The notes: generated from the letters alone by a model not told the origin. Numbered from the stretch's first letter, positions 1-9,374 are shown. The stretch: 64,000 nucleotides of DNA from Bacteroidota bacterium (GCA_016717325.1 JADKFV010000002.1:310001-374000), one strand, 5' to 3'. Program-made: numbers and translations.

Positions 1-1
1 A

Positions 2-166
2 AAAGATGCGCTTGTATTAATGGGTATTGATGGCAACAGAATTGCCACAAAAGGAATGGGAGAAAGTGTGATTTTAAATCATTGCAAAAATGGTAAAGTG
101 TGTATTGAAGAAGAGCACGAGGATAATAACCGTGTGGAGATAACTGTTACCTCTATCGACAATTAG
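2..166 (+). CDS. C-terminal fragment of an unknown protein
   Basis: An open frame enters from the left edge and stops at TAG 164-166, giving the last 54 residues of a protein. The visible part is mixed charged and hydrophobic (it begins KDALVLMGID and ends VTSIDN) and has no motif I recognise. There is no T9SS-like tail. It could be the end of an ordinary cytoplasmic enzyme; no function is assigned. Confidence 0.55.
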   Translation, partial: KDALVLMGIDGNRIATKGMGESVILNHCKNGKVCIEEEHEDNNRVEITVTSIDN

Positions 167-423
167 CCAATAACAAAACGTTTTTTTTTCGAAATCTGTA
201 TTCTGGTTCGTATACCGTTGCAGTTATAAGTGAATCCATTCAATCTTCAACTCCTCTAATTTATTTATAAAGGAAGTGTATAAATGCCAGGAAATTTTAT
301 TTCATGAGCAGTTATTAAATCGACAATGGGTTTAAATGAGTTTACGCTATTGTATCATCAAATAAAAAAAAGCATCGCAAATGTTGATGGACAAATCATT
401 AATGGTGTTAAATAAAATGAGTC
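167..423. other. Intergenic stretch with a small open frame
   Basis: No gene is convincing here. A 29-codon frame runs from ATG 326 to TAA 415 (begins MGLNEFTLLY). It has no visible promoter or homology that I recognise and may be a remnant of something longer. Confidence 0.25.
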
Positions 424-451
424 AAAAAAAAATCTGCCTTTCGACAGATTT
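424..451 (-). terminator. Rho-independent terminator of tRNA-His
   Basis: Read on the minus strand, the stem AAATCTG pairs with CAGATTT around an 8-nt loop and is followed by a run of T (A run at 424-430 on the plus strand). It lies just downstream of the tRNA-His 3' end. Confidence 0.75.
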
Positions 452-458
452 ATTTTTG

Positions 459-533
459 GGTGGGAGATGGGTCTCGAACCCACGACCCTCAGAATCACAA
501 TCTGATGCTCTAACCAACTGAGCTACAACCACC
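459..533 (-). tRNA. tRNA-His (anticodon GTG)
   Basis: The minus strand folds as a cloverleaf. The D stem is GCTC/GAGC. The anticodon stem is TCAGA/TCTGA with loop TTGTGAT, so the anticodon is GTG. The T arm is GTGGG-TTCGAGA-CCCAT. The extra 5' G(-1) opposite C73 typical of tRNA-His is present at 533/459. CCA is not encoded. The acceptor stem GTGGTTG against CTCCCAC leaves two adjacent non-pairs (U5/C68 and U6/U67), which is unusual. Identity is certain; whether the gene is fully functional is less so. Confidence 0.9.
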
Positions 534-609
534 ATAATTACGAGCCGCGAAAGTAATAGTATTTATGCAATTATTAAAACCATTTTTTTTTATTTTTAAT
601 TAAAAAATA

Positions 610-640
610 TTTGTTCCATGATCCTTTAAATTTACATTTG
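610..640 (+). promoter_or_regulatory. Bacteroidota promoter of the S74/T9SS gene
   Basis: TTTG at 610-613, a 19-nt spacer, then TACATTTG at 633-640, an exact fit to TTTG-N17-23-TAnnTTTG. Transcription would start near 645, about 36 nt before ATG 682. Confidence 0.75.
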
Positions 641-681
641 GAATCTCAAAATCAATTAAAACATTTTAAAATTTATTCACT

Positions 682-2286
682 ATGAAGAAAAAAATTCTGT
701 TCAATGTTGCTTTATTGGCGATAATGGCCACAGCACAAAATGCAAATGCTCAATGGAGCACCGCAGGTAATGTACTTGTTGGTACCGAAAAACTCGGATC
801 TACAAATGCACAACCGGTAAACATCTTTACCGGAAATTTAAATAGGATGACGATAGCCGCAAATGGAAAAGTGGGAATTGGAACAACTACACCGGTAAAT
901 AACCTTGATATATTTAGCACCGGAGCCGTAACTTTTGGAATTAGATCAAGCACCGGAGGTGCTACCATGTCGATGGACAAATCTACTATTGCATCAAATG
1001 CTGCATTCGCATATAAATATCTTGGCAACCCAATTTGGAATAGTGGATGCTTGGGTAACAACGACTTCAGTATTCGTAATGTGCTTACAAATAAGTATTC
1101 TCTAATAATACGTGCTACAGATAACATTGGAATAGGACAAAATAATCCTGCTGCACGTTTAGATGTATTGTCTGGAACCGGTGCCGCAGACACTATACCA
1201 GCTATCACTGCAACCACCGGCTATAAAGGGCTGTATGATTTGCCCGCAATAAATGCAATATCGGAACCAAGCGCAGGATATGGCATTGGAGTGGAAGCTG
1301 CAGGTGGATGGATTGGTGCACGCGGTTTTGGTGGTACCACTGGGGTTGTTGGAGTAGGTGGTTCGGTTGGTGTTTTTGGATTTACGTCTGAAACAACTGG
1401 AACACTTAATTTAACTGGGGTTCAAGGAATAGCGGATGGTGGCGATGTATCGGTAGGTGTATATGGTTCATCATCGAATGCCGTAAATAATTATGGTTTG
1501 TATGGTGATCAACAAGACACTGCTGCTGCAGATTATGCCGTAGTTTGTTTGGGCGATTTATTTTATTGGCGCGCATTTGCACCATCCGATGCACGTTTAA
1601 AAAATAATATTCAGCCTTATGCAGGCGCATTGTCAAAAATCGGAATGTTAAATACTTCTACTTACACTTTCGACCATGCAAAATACCCAGGCATGGCTTT
1701 ACCGGGAGGTAAACAAATAGGTTTTATGGCTGATCAACTTGAAAAGGTATTTCCTGAAATGGTAAAAAATTCTGATTTGCCAGCAGGTGCAACACGCGAT
1801 TCAAGAGGTAAATTAACGTATAAAACTATCAAAGATGTAAAAACGGTAAACTACATTAGTTTGATACCTGTACTTGTAAGTGCAGTTAATGAACAACAAG
1901 CCATTATTGAAAATAAAAATGCTGAAATGGCTCAATTGAAAAATGAAATGGCAGAGTTGCGTCAACAGATGAATGAAATAAAGCAGATGGTGCAAACCGC
2001 TGATCGCAAATCAAATTCATCAACATTGGGATTGAATAATGCTACACCAAATCCTGCAAGTGGCTTAGTTGCTTTTAGCGCTAATGTTCCTGCCGATATG
2101 AATAATGCCGAAATACAATTAGTTAATTCTAATGGACAAATTGTACGCACTGTTGTTCTTTCAGGTAAGAATGGTTTGTTAAGCTCAACATTGAATACAG
2201 CAGATCTGGCTAATGGCACTTATACTTATACCTTGTATGTTGCCGGCAAGCAAGTAGAATCTAAACAATTATTGATAAGCAAATAA
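682..2286 (+). CDS. T9SS surface protein with S74 intramolecular chaperone domain
   Basis: 534 residues. A signal peptide (MKKKILFNVALLAIMATAQ..., cut after NANAQ) is followed by a glycine-rich beta region of tail-fibre style to about residue 290. Next comes a Peptidase_S74 chaperone domain, about 300-400, that opens with PSDARLKNNI. Its Ser302 and Lys307 are the positions that form the self-cleaving dyad in phage endosialidase tails. A coiled coil (about 405-440, ENKNAEMAQLKNEMAEL) precedes a type A T9SS sorting domain with the PNP motif (ATPNPASG) ending KQLLISK. The family fold is a trimeric surface fibre; its ligand cannot be told. Cleavage at Ser302 would separate the fibre from its own sorting signal, so this copy probably does not cleave or cleaves late. 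A strong promoter lies upstream and a strong terminator downstream, so it is monocistronic. Confidence 0.88.
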   Translation: MKKKILFNVALLAIMATAQNANAQWSTAGNVLVGTEKLGSTNAQPVNIFTGNLNRMTIAANGKVGIGTTTPVNNLDIFSTGAVTFGIRSSTGGATMSMDKSTIASNAAFAYKYLGNPIWNSGCLGNNDFSIRNVLTNKYSLIIRATDNIGIGQNNPAARLDVLSGTGAADTIPAITATTGYKGLYDLPAINAISEPSAGYGIGVEAAGGWIGARGFGGTTGVVGVGGSVGVFGFTSETTGTLNLTGVQGIADGGDVSVGVYGSSSNAVNNYGLYGDQQDTAAADYAVVCLGDLFYWRAFAPSDARLKNNIQPYAGALSKIGMLNTSTYTFDHAKYPGMALPGGKQIGFMADQLEKVFPEMVKNSDLPAGATRDSRGKLTYKTIKDVKTVNYISLIPVLVSAVNEQQAIIENKNAEMAQLKNEMAELRQQMNEIKQMVQTADRKSNSSTLGLNNATPNPASGLVAFSANVPADMNNAEIQLVNSNGQIVRTVVLSGKNGLLSSTLNTADLANGTYTYTLYVAGKQVESKQLLISK

Positions 2287-2305
2287 TTTCAATTTTTGAA
2301 TTTTT

Positions 2306-2340
2306 AAAAAAGCCCGGTTGATTTTCAGCCGGGCTTTTTT
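2306..2340 (+). terminator. Strong rho-independent terminator
   Basis: AGCCCGGTTG pairs with CAGCCGGGCT (one T-G wobble) around ATTTT, flanked by A6 on the left and T6 on the right. It terminates the S74 gene 20 nt after its stop codon. Confidence 0.9.
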
Positions 2341-2342
2341 AT

Positions 2343-2350
2343 TATCTTTG
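2343..2350 (+). promoter_or_regulatory. -7 box TATCTTTG of the BNR protein gene
   Basis: TATCTTTG is an exact TAnnTTTG match immediately after the terminator. The best -33 candidate (GTTG, 2317-2320, 22-nt spacer) lies inside the terminator stem. The start would be near 2355, leaving about a 49-nt leader before ATG 2404. Confidence 0.5.
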
Positions 2351-2403
2351 GCTTTGCAATCGTATACTATTATAGTTAACATTTTTATATTTTAAATAAA
2401 CCG

Positions 2404-5400
2404 GTGATGAAGCAATTTTTTTCTACTGTATTAATTGTCCTTTGTTGCATATGCTCTAATCTTGCACAGCAAAAAGAAAATCCACTTGAAACCGAAACCA
2501 AATTTATGGAATCGTTGCAATGGCGATGTATAGGGCCATACAGAGGTGGACGCAGTTGTGCTGTTGCCGGTGATGAAAAAAATAAACAAACATTTTATTT
2601 CGGCAGCACTGGTGGCGGTGTTTGGAAAACAACCGATGCAGGTAATAACTGGAAAAATATTTCCGATAAATATTTTGGCGGCAGCATTGGTGCTATTGCA
2701 GTAAGTAAAAGCGATGGAGATATAATATTTGTTGGACAGGGTGAGCAAACTGTTCGTGGTAATGTGAGCGAAGGAAATGGAATTTGGAAAACCACAGATG
2801 GCGGACGCACATGGCAATTTCTCGGGCTTAAAGATACCCGACACATTGTCCGTATACGCATTCATCCCAAAAACCCTGATATTGTTTACGTTGCAGCTTT
2901 AGGACATTTGTTTGGCAGCAATGATGAACGAGGAATTTATAAAACCCTGGATGGTGGCAAAACCTGGAAAAAAATCCTCTTTATTGATAATCAAACAGGC
3001 GCTGCCGATTTGGTAACAGATCCTTTGAATTTTGAAACTATTTACGCCACCATGTGGAATATTAAACGAACACCATATTCACTTGAAAGTGGTGGACCAA
3101 ATTCATCCATTTGGAAGAGTGTGGACGGTGGCAATACATGGAGAAATATAACGAATAACGATGGATTACCAAGCGAGACGTTGGGCCTCATATGTGTGAC
3201 GGTTTCACCTGTCAATCCCGACCGGGTATGGGCAATGATAGAAGCAAAAAATGGCGGATTGTTTCGCAGCGATGATGCAGGAGAAACATGGACTACCGTA
3301 AATCAGGATAGAAAGTTACGGCAACGGGCGTGGTATTTTTCGCGAATTTATGCCGAACCAAAAGATGCCAATAAAATTATTGCCCTTAATGTTCAAATGT
3401 TTCGGTCAACGGATGGTGGCAAATCGTTTAATAATCAAATTAATACCCCACATGGCGATCACCACGATCTGTGGATAGACCCTGAGGATGCCAAACGCAT
3501 GATTATAGGTGATGACGGTGGAGCACAAATATCAAATGATGGCGGAATTACATGGTCCACATATCAAAATCAACCAACAGCACAGTTTTATCGCGTTACT
3601 ACCGACAACCATTTTCCTTACCGCATTTATGGTGCTCAGCAGGATAATTCATCGGTGCGGATTCTGCACCGATCTTCCAAAGGAAGTATAGGCCGCGATG
3701 ATTGGCAACCAACAGCCGGTAGCGAAAGCGGGCACATAGTAGCCGACCCTTTGAATGATGACATCGTATATGGTGGCAGTTATGGTGGATATCTTACAAG
3801 GTATAATCACAAAACCGGAGAGAATAGAAACATTACCATATGGCCCGACAATCCCATGGGATGGGGAGCTGATAGTTTAAAATATCGCTTTCAATGGAAT
3901 TTCCCAATCTTCTTTTCGCCCAACAATCCCAAAAAATTATATGCCGCTGCCAATGTATTGTTTTCAACTATCGATGAAGGCCATAGCTGGCAAGTAATTT
4001 CGCCCGACCTTACACGAAACGATAAATCGAAACAAAAATCTTCGGGAGGAATTATTACTCAGGACAATACAAGTGTGGAATATTACTCTACCATTTTTGC
4101 CGCTTGCGAATCGCCTTACGAAAAGGATTTGCTTTGGTGTGGTGCCGATGATGGGCTCATTCAAATATCCCGCAATGGAGGCGGTGATTGGAAAAATGTT
4201 ACACCAAAAGATTTGCCTGAATGGAGTATGGTAAATAAAATTGAACCCGATCCATTTCATAAAGGAGGATGTTATATTGCTGCAACAAAATATAAGAGTG
4301 ACGATTTTCAGCCTTTAATTTTTAAAACTGAACATTATGGTGTTACCTGGAAAAAGATAACAAGTGGTATTGCACCGGATCATTTTACAAGGGCTGTATG
4401 TTGTGATACAAAAATACAAGGGCTATTATATGCCGGCACCGAAAATGGCATGTACATTTCAACTAATGATGGAAAATTATGGGAGCCCTTCAATCAGAAT
4501 TTGCCTCAGGTACCAATTACCGATTTAACAATAAAAGATGACGATCTCATTGTTGCCACTCAGGGTAGAAGCTTTTGGATATTGGATGACTTAACCCGCA
4601 TTCATTATTTTTTGCAAAATAAAGAACAGACTAATAAAGAGTTCTTTCTCATAAAACCGCGCGATACATGGCGTTTAAATTCGTACGTAATTACAAGTAG
4701 CACCGAAGGTGAAAATCCCTTGCCAGGTGTGGTAGTTAATTTTTACATCGATAAAAAAAATCAAAAGAAGCCTGCCGAATTATCTTTCTACGATTCGGAA
4801 ATGAAATTGATACGGTCTTTTAAATCGGATACAAAAGCAGAAAATGAAAAGCTGACAATAAAAAATGGCATGAACCATTTCTCGTGGAATATGCAATATC
4901 CTGATGCCGAAAAATTTGATGGTATGATTCTTTGGAGTGGAGGTACAAATGGACCTTATGCGCCACCCGGAAATTATACCGTTGTATTAAAGTTTGGAAA
5001 TGATTCTTCAGCACAAAATTTTAGAATAAAGCATTTACCTAATTTGGAGTCTACAGAGTTAGACATTAAACAACAGTTTGATTTTTTAATAAAATGTCGC
5101 AATAAATTGAGCGAGGTGCACAAAGCCATTTCAGACATAAGAGGGGTAAAAAAAATATTGAATAATTTAACGGTACAAAATGACTCCTTGCTTTCAAAGG
5201 AATGCAAGGACAGTATTCAAATTGCGCTCAAAGAATTAATTTCAATAGAGGAGGAACTATATCAGACAAAATCATCGAGCAGTCAGGATCCAATAAATTT
5301 TCCAATAAAACTGAACGATAAGTTAGCTGGACTTATGTCGGTAGCAGAGGAGAGCGAATCGAAACCTTCAGTTCAAAGTCTGGAATTGTATAATGTCCTT

Positions 5401-5517
5401 GATAAGTCAATACAAAATCAACTGACCAGACTATCGAAAGTTTTTGAGCAAACAATACCCGAAATAAACAAAATGGTAAGAAATTTGAACATCCCATATA
5501 TACAAACGAAATGGTGA
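2404..5517 (+). CDS. Secreted BNR/sortilin-type beta-propeller protein
   Basis: 1037 residues with signal peptide MMKQFFSTVLIVLCCICSNLAQ. The first ~730 residues hold repeated BNR (Asp-box) signatures such as TDAGNNW, TDGGRTW, LDGGKTW, VDGGNTW and SDDAGETW. This is the VPS10/sortilin-like propeller often annotated as 'glycosyl hydrolase' in Bacteroidota. The family opens with a conserved IGPYRGGR segment, here at about residues 42-49. The C-terminal ~300 residues include a beta domain and a helical segment, with no T9SS sorting motif, so it is probably periplasmic or exported another way. Asp-boxes are structural, so no sialidase activity should be inferred. Monocistronic between its own promoter and that of the export gene. 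Confidence 0.85.
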   Translation: MMKQFFSTVLIVLCCICSNLAQQKENPLETETKFMESLQWRCIGPYRGGRSCAVAGDEKNKQTFYFGSTGGGVWKTTDAGNNWKNISDKYFGGSIGAIAVSKSDGDIIFVGQGEQTVRGNVSEGNGIWKTTDGGRTWQFLGLKDTRHIVRIRIHPKNPDIVYVAALGHLFGSNDERGIYKTLDGGKTWKKILFIDNQTGAADLVTDPLNFETIYATMWNIKRTPYSLESGGPNSSIWKSVDGGNTWRNITNNDGLPSETLGLICVTVSPVNPDRVWAMIEAKNGGLFRSDDAGETWTTVNQDRKLRQRAWYFSRIYAEPKDANKIIALNVQMFRSTDGGKSFNNQINTPHGDHHDLWIDPEDAKRMIIGDDGGAQISNDGGITWSTYQNQPTAQFYRVTTDNHFPYRIYGAQQDNSSVRILHRSSKGSIGRDDWQPTAGSESGHIVADPLNDDIVYGGSYGGYLTRYNHKTGENRNITIWPDNPMGWGADSLKYRFQWNFPIFFSPNNPKKLYAAANVLFSTIDEGHSWQVISPDLTRNDKSKQKSSGGIITQDNTSVEYYSTIFAACESPYEKDLLWCGADDGLIQISRNGGGDWKNVTPKDLPEWSMVNKIEPDPFHKGGCYIAATKYKSDDFQPLIFKTEHYGVTWKKITSGIAPDHFTRAVCCDTKIQGLLYAGTENGMYISTNDGKLWEPFNQNLPQVPITDLTIKDDDLIVATQGRSFWILDDLTRIHYFLQNKEQTNKEFFLIKPRDTWRLNSYVITSSTEGENPLPGVVVNFYIDKKNQKKPAELSFYDSEMKLIRSFKSDTKAENEKLTIKNGMNHFSWNMQYPDAEKFDGMILWSGGTNGPYAPPGNYTVVLKFGNDSSAQNFRIKHLPNLESTELDIKQQFDFLIKCRNKLSEVHKAISDIRGVKKILNNLTVQNDSLLSKECKDSIQIALKELISIEEELYQTKSSSSQDPINFPIKLNDKLAGLMSVAEESESKPSVQSLELYNVLDKSIQNQLTRLSKVFEQTIPEINKMVRNLNIPYIQTKW

Positions 5518-5564
5518 AAGGGAAACGGCAAAAAATAATGCTTCGATAAACTGCACTTTTTTTA

Positions 5565-5572
5565 TAGCTTTG
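5565..5572 (+). promoter_or_regulatory. -7 box of the polysaccharide cluster
   Basis: TAGCTTTG fits TAnnTTTG exactly. A weaker -33 candidate, TTCG at 5542-5545, is 19 nt upstream. The in-frame TTG at 5570 lies inside this box, which argues for the start codon at ATG 5591. Confidence 0.55.
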
Positions 5573-5590
5573 CCCATCAAATTAAATTTT

Positions 5591-6378
5591 ATGTTGCGAT
5601 ATTTAGCTTTGTTTATTTCGGGAGTTGTTTTGTTTAGTGGGTGTAGCAAAACCATCAACCCAAGCATTATGTTTATTACTCCAGATGATTTTCCATATAC
5701 TGTTGATCAAACAATAGGAAATATAGAATATCGCATATCACCTTATGATATAATAGAGTTTAGCATTTACAGTAACGATGGCGAAAAGTTGCTCGAAAGA
5801 TCGGTGGCGGCAAATTCAAATAACGCTGCTGCAGGATTAGGAAATAATCCCATAACCGAAGTTGGTATTAAGTATGCTGTTGATATGGAAGGTTTTGTAA
5901 AGTTGCCACAACTTGGTAAAACAAAATTGATGGATATGACCATTCGGGATGCTGAGAAATTTCTTGAAGAAAAATATTCACAATTTATAAAGAAACCTTT
6001 TGCTATACTACGAGTTACAAACCGTAGGGTAATAGTTTTACAGGTTCGGGTGGGTTAGGCAGTGTGGTTAATTTAACAAATGAAAACACCACTTTGATAG
6101 AAGCATTAGCACTTGCAGGTGGTATTACCACCACCGGCAAAGCCCGTAAAATAAAACTTATACGAGGCGATACCCGTAACCCTCAGGTACAGCTTATTGA
6201 CCTTAGTACTGTAGAAGGAATGAAACAAAGCAACCTGCTTCTACAAGCAAATGATATTATTTACGTTGAGCCGGTTCCACGTATCTCCCAAGGGGTACTT
6301 GCCGAAATACTTCCAATTGTGAGCATTATCACCAGTGGATTATTAATTTACAATTTTGTTCAACAAATTTCAAAATAA
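5591..6378 (+). CDS. Wza-like polysaccharide export lipoprotein (frame break)
   Basis: Outer-membrane polysaccharide export protein of the Poly_export/SLBB class. It starts MLRYLALFISGVVLFSGC with a lipobox (FSG-C) and has the export-domain segment ISPYDIIEFSIYSNDG. The second half is SLBB-like (LIEALALAGGITTTGKARK) with a hydrophobic C-terminal segment. The frame breaks at the T run 6036-6039. The first frame stops at 6058, but adding one T gives an uninterrupted NRRVIVFTGSGGLGSVVNL and about 263 residues, normal for this family. A missing base in a homopolymer is the simplest reading. The stop overlaps the ATG of the kinase gene by one base, so the two are translationally coupled and would form one export complex. 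Confidence 0.85.
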
Positions 6379-8828
6379 TGGCCAAAAAGAAAATTACAGC
6401 CTTTAATGAAGATTTCGATTTTAAACTTTTTTCAACTATTGCGCGAAAAAATTTTATTTGGGTTGTTGTTTTTATTGGAACTTCTTTGATTTTGGGTTTA
6501 TTATATCTGCGCTACACACAGCCCATATATGAAAGCGCTTCTGTGATAAAATTGTCGAGCGAAAACAAAGCTAATACTGTACTCGACATTAGTAAAAATT
6601 ATTTTAATGAACAGCAGCGCAATCAAATGGCGAGTGATATAACTTTGATAAAATCAAAGATTATTTCGGAACGTGCTTTGTCAAAACTACCTCTTGATAT
6701 CAGTTATTTTATAAGAGGTACTGTTCTTGATTTTGAAATGTATCGGTCATCACCCTTTCAGGTTCAATACGAAATTTTAGATTCGGCCATAGTTGGTACT
6801 CGTTTCGAACTGGAGTTTGTTAACGCTTTAAGTTTTCAATTGTTTTGTGTTTTACCAAATGGAGCAAAAATTTCAAAAGAATTTCCTACAGTAAAATGGA
6901 TAGAAGTTCCTGGAATAAGATTAAAAGTATTACCACTTGATTTTAAAAGAATTGAAACCGAGCAAGCTGATGTTAAAACCAATAAGGCTTATTACTTTGT
7001 TATTAATGATTTAAAAAATGTAGCACAAAGTTTTTCCTCTCAACTTCAGGTCAATGTGCTCAATCCCGAAGCTAAAACTGTACAGATAAAAATACAGGAT
7101 TTTTCGCCAAACAAGGCTGCCGATGTTGTTAATGCAATTGCAAACGAGTTTATTTCTTATGATGTAGAGCGAAATGCGGCCGTTGCAAACAAGATTATCG
7201 AATTTATTAATTCCACAATTTTCAATGTAGAATCCTTGCTCAGCAACAGTGAAGATTCACTTGAACGATTCAAATCAGAAACAAAAGTATTTAATCCTAC
7301 AAGCAGTGCCGGTATACTTTCAGGACAGATTATTGCCTTGCAGGAAAAGAAATTTCAACTCGATCTGGAGTTTACCATGTACGAGAATTTGAAAAAAGAT
7401 GTGGTAGCTAATAAAGATCCCGGCAACCTCATATTAGCACTTGCAGGCGCCAACGATGAACAAGGAATAACCAGCATGCTTACCAACCTGATGCAGTTAA
7501 TGAATGAGCGGGAAAAAATACTTATTCAAACCACTACCGAAAATGCTCAATACCGAATTATAGAGTCGCAAATAAACTCTACTATCAACATGATTATTCG
7601 ATCGATTAATAATCAGCAAGATGCATTGAATACAAAAAGGGCAGCAAGCGACCGCCAACTTAAAGAATTAGAAAACAAATACAGCCTCATACCCGGTCAG
7701 GAGGCCCGATATGGCAGGCTGGAAAGATTATTCAACATTAATGAAAAATTTTATTCTTTATTACTAGAAAAAAAGGCAGAGTTTTCAATTACACGGGCTG
7801 GTTATGTTGCCGAAAATATTTTACTTGAACAAGCCATAGCGCCTACAACACCCATATCACCGAAAAGACCTCTCATATTAAGTTCGGCACTTATGCTGGG
7901 TTTGCTAAGCAGCTTTATCCTGATTGTTTCTCGTTATTTGATGCACAATTTAATTTCATCGCTCGATGAAGTAGGTCAGTATACCGATGCAGCATTATTA
8001 GGAATTATACCAAAGTACAAACGCGAAATTCCCATTTCGCAATTGCTTGTCGACAAAAATCCTAAGTCTATTATTTCGGAAGCGTTTAGAAGTATTCGTA
8101 CCAATTTGCAATTTATAAATGCCGAAACCGGTAGCAAGGTGATGGCCGTTACATCTACAATTTCTGGCGAAGGAAAAACCTTCAATGCTATCAACCTGGC
8201 GGGTGTAATAGCCTTCAGTGGTAAAAAAGTAATAATCCTCGACCTTGACTTGCGTAAACCAAAAATTCACCTTGGTTTCAATGCAGAAAATACCAGAGGA
8301 ATAAGTACAATACTCATAGGAAAAGATAAGGTTTCAAATTGCATATTAAGCAGTTCGCTCGAAAATCTCGACTTCATTACTGCCGGACCCATTCCTCCTA
8401 ATCCTTCGGAGCTAATTTTATCCAAGCGCATGGATGAGATGGTTGACTATCTTAAAACCATTTACGATATTATCATCATTGATACACCACCAGTAGGTAT
8501 TGTTAGTGATGGGGTGCCAATTATTCAAAAGGCCGATTATCCGTTATATATACTTCGTGCAAATTATTCGCGCAAAATGTTTATCCATAATATAAATAAA
8601 ATGATGGATGAAAGCAAGATAAAAAACTTATCCATCATTCTTAATGGAGTTGAAATGTCGAAACTTAAATACGGTTATGGATACGGATATGGTTACAGTT
8701 ACGGATATGGATACGGATACGGATACGGTTATGGTTACGGTTATGGATATTACGAAGAAGATAAAATTGACCAAAGTTTATTTGCCCGGTTTAAACGCGC
8801 ATTGCCTTTTGCAAAAAAGGAGGAATAA
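6378..8828 (+). CDS. Wzc-like polysaccharide co-polymerase and BY-kinase
   Basis: 816 residues. An N-terminal Wzz domain with a first membrane segment (about 24-46) is followed by a long periplasmic coiled-coil/GNVR region and a second membrane segment (about 495-518). The cytoplasmic bacterial tyrosine kinase domain carries Walker A ISGEGKT (about 594-600), Walker A' VIILDLDLRKPK (about 616-627) and Walker B IIIIDTPPVG (about 698-707). Residues about 763-793 are an almost pure Tyr-Gly tail, the expected autophosphorylation cluster, encoded by a 6-bp DNA repeat. Such kinases control chain length and export by cycling tyrosine phosphorylation together with the Wza pore, here the preceding overlapping gene. 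No low-molecular-weight phosphatase is visible nearby. Confidence 0.92.
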   Translation: MAKKKITAFNEDFDFKLFSTIARKNFIWVVVFIGTSLILGLLYLRYTQPIYESASVIKLSSENKANTVLDISKNYFNEQQRNQMASDITLIKSKIISERALSKLPLDISYFIRGTVLDFEMYRSSPFQVQYEILDSAIVGTRFELEFVNALSFQLFCVLPNGAKISKEFPTVKWIEVPGIRLKVLPLDFKRIETEQADVKTNKAYYFVINDLKNVAQSFSSQLQVNVLNPEAKTVQIKIQDFSPNKAADVVNAIANEFISYDVERNAAVANKIIEFINSTIFNVESLLSNSEDSLERFKSETKVFNPTSSAGILSGQIIALQEKKFQLDLEFTMYENLKKDVVANKDPGNLILALAGANDEQGITSMLTNLMQLMNEREKILIQTTTENAQYRIIESQINSTINMIIRSINNQQDALNTKRAASDRQLKELENKYSLIPGQEARYGRLERLFNINEKFYSLLLEKKAEFSITRAGYVAENILLEQAIAPTTPISPKRPLILSSALMLGLLSSFILIVSRYLMHNLISSLDEVGQYTDAALLGIIPKYKREIPISQLLVDKNPKSIISEAFRSIRTNLQFINAETGSKVMAVTSTISGEGKTFNAINLAGVIAFSGKKVIILDLDLRKPKIHLGFNAENTRGISTILIGKDKVSNCILSSSLENLDFITAGPIPPNPSELILSKRMDEMVDYLKTIYDIIIIDTPPVGIVSDGVPIIQKADYPLYILRANYSRKMFIHNINKMMDESKIKNLSIILNGVEMSKLKYGYGYGYGYSYGYGYGYGYGYGYGYGYYEEDKIDQSLFARFKRALPFAKKEE
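8670..8753 (+). repeat. In-frame hexanucleotide repeat (TACGGN family) coding Tyr-Gly
   Basis: About fourteen tandem hexamers of TACGGA/TACGGT/TATGGA/TATGGT type encode alternating Tyr-Gly, with one Ser substitution. The unit is two codons, so slippage would change tail length without breaking the frame. Confidence 0.9.
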
Positions 8829-8831
8829 GAA

Positions 8832-9374
8832 ATGAAAGTAACAAAATTTGATATTGAAGGGCCGCTATTATTGGAGCCAAAAGTATTTTACGATGACAGG
8901 GGTTTGTTTTTTGAATCGTATAATGAACTTGAATTGGCAAAGGCCGGCATTACCGATAAATTTGTGCAGGACAATGAATCGGTGTCGAAAAAAAATGTTT
9001 TACGTGGCATGCATTTTCAAGCACCGCCATACGCACAGGGCAAACTGGTGCATGTTGTGTTTGGTTCAGTTATTGATATTGTGATTGATATACGCGAAGA
9101 ATCGCCTACCTTTACAAAGTATATAATGTTAACTTTAAGTGCCGATAAAAAACAGTTGTTTTGGATACCTCCGGGTTTTGCACATGGATTTCTTGCATTG
9201 GAGGATAACACAATTTTTCGATATAAATGCACAGCACCATATAATAATGCCAGTGAGCGGGGCATAATTTATAATGATAGTGATATAGGAATTCCCTGGC
9301 CAGGTGATAATTTTATTGTGAGCGATAAAGATTTGGTTCTTCCTGCATTGAAACTTTCAGAAAAAATATTTTAG
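8832..9374 (+). CDS. rfbC: dTDP-4-dehydrorhamnose 3,5-epimerase
   Basis: 180 residues, full length for RmlC. It epimerises C3 and C5 of dTDP-4-keto-6-deoxyglucose in dTDP-L-rhamnose synthesis. The catalytic His is in LRGMHFQ (His61). The substrate-binding Lys is in GKLVHVV, and the cupin signature WIPPGFAHGFLAL and a tyrosine in FRYKCTAPYN follow. It begins 3 nt after the kinase stop codon and ends 2 nt before the transferase gene, so it is in the same operon. The other rhamnose genes (rmlA, rmlB, rmlD) are not in the window. Confidence 0.93.
   Translation: MKVTKFDIEGPLLLEPKVFYDDRGLFFESYNELELAKAGITDKFVQDNESVSKKNVLRGMHFQAPPYAQGKLVHVVFGSVIDIVIDIREESPTFTKYIMLTLSADKKQLFWIPPGFAHGFLALEDNTIFRYKCTAPYNNASERGIIYNDSDIGIPWPGDNFIVSDKDLVLPALKLSEKIF

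Noticed and set aside
682..2286. Prophage tail-fibre gene
   Set aside because: The S74 chaperone is phage-like, but the protein has a signal peptide and a T9SS domain and no phage genes surround it.
6020..6060. Programmed -1 frameshift in the Wza-like gene
   Set aside because: The local GTTTTA has no X-XXY-YYZ slippery heptamer in frame, and the same kind of break occurs in many unrelated genes here.
8644..8835. 63-codon frame overlapping the kinase tail
   Set aside because: It is the repeat read in another frame (Asp-Thr-Met-Val pattern), an artefact of the hexamer.
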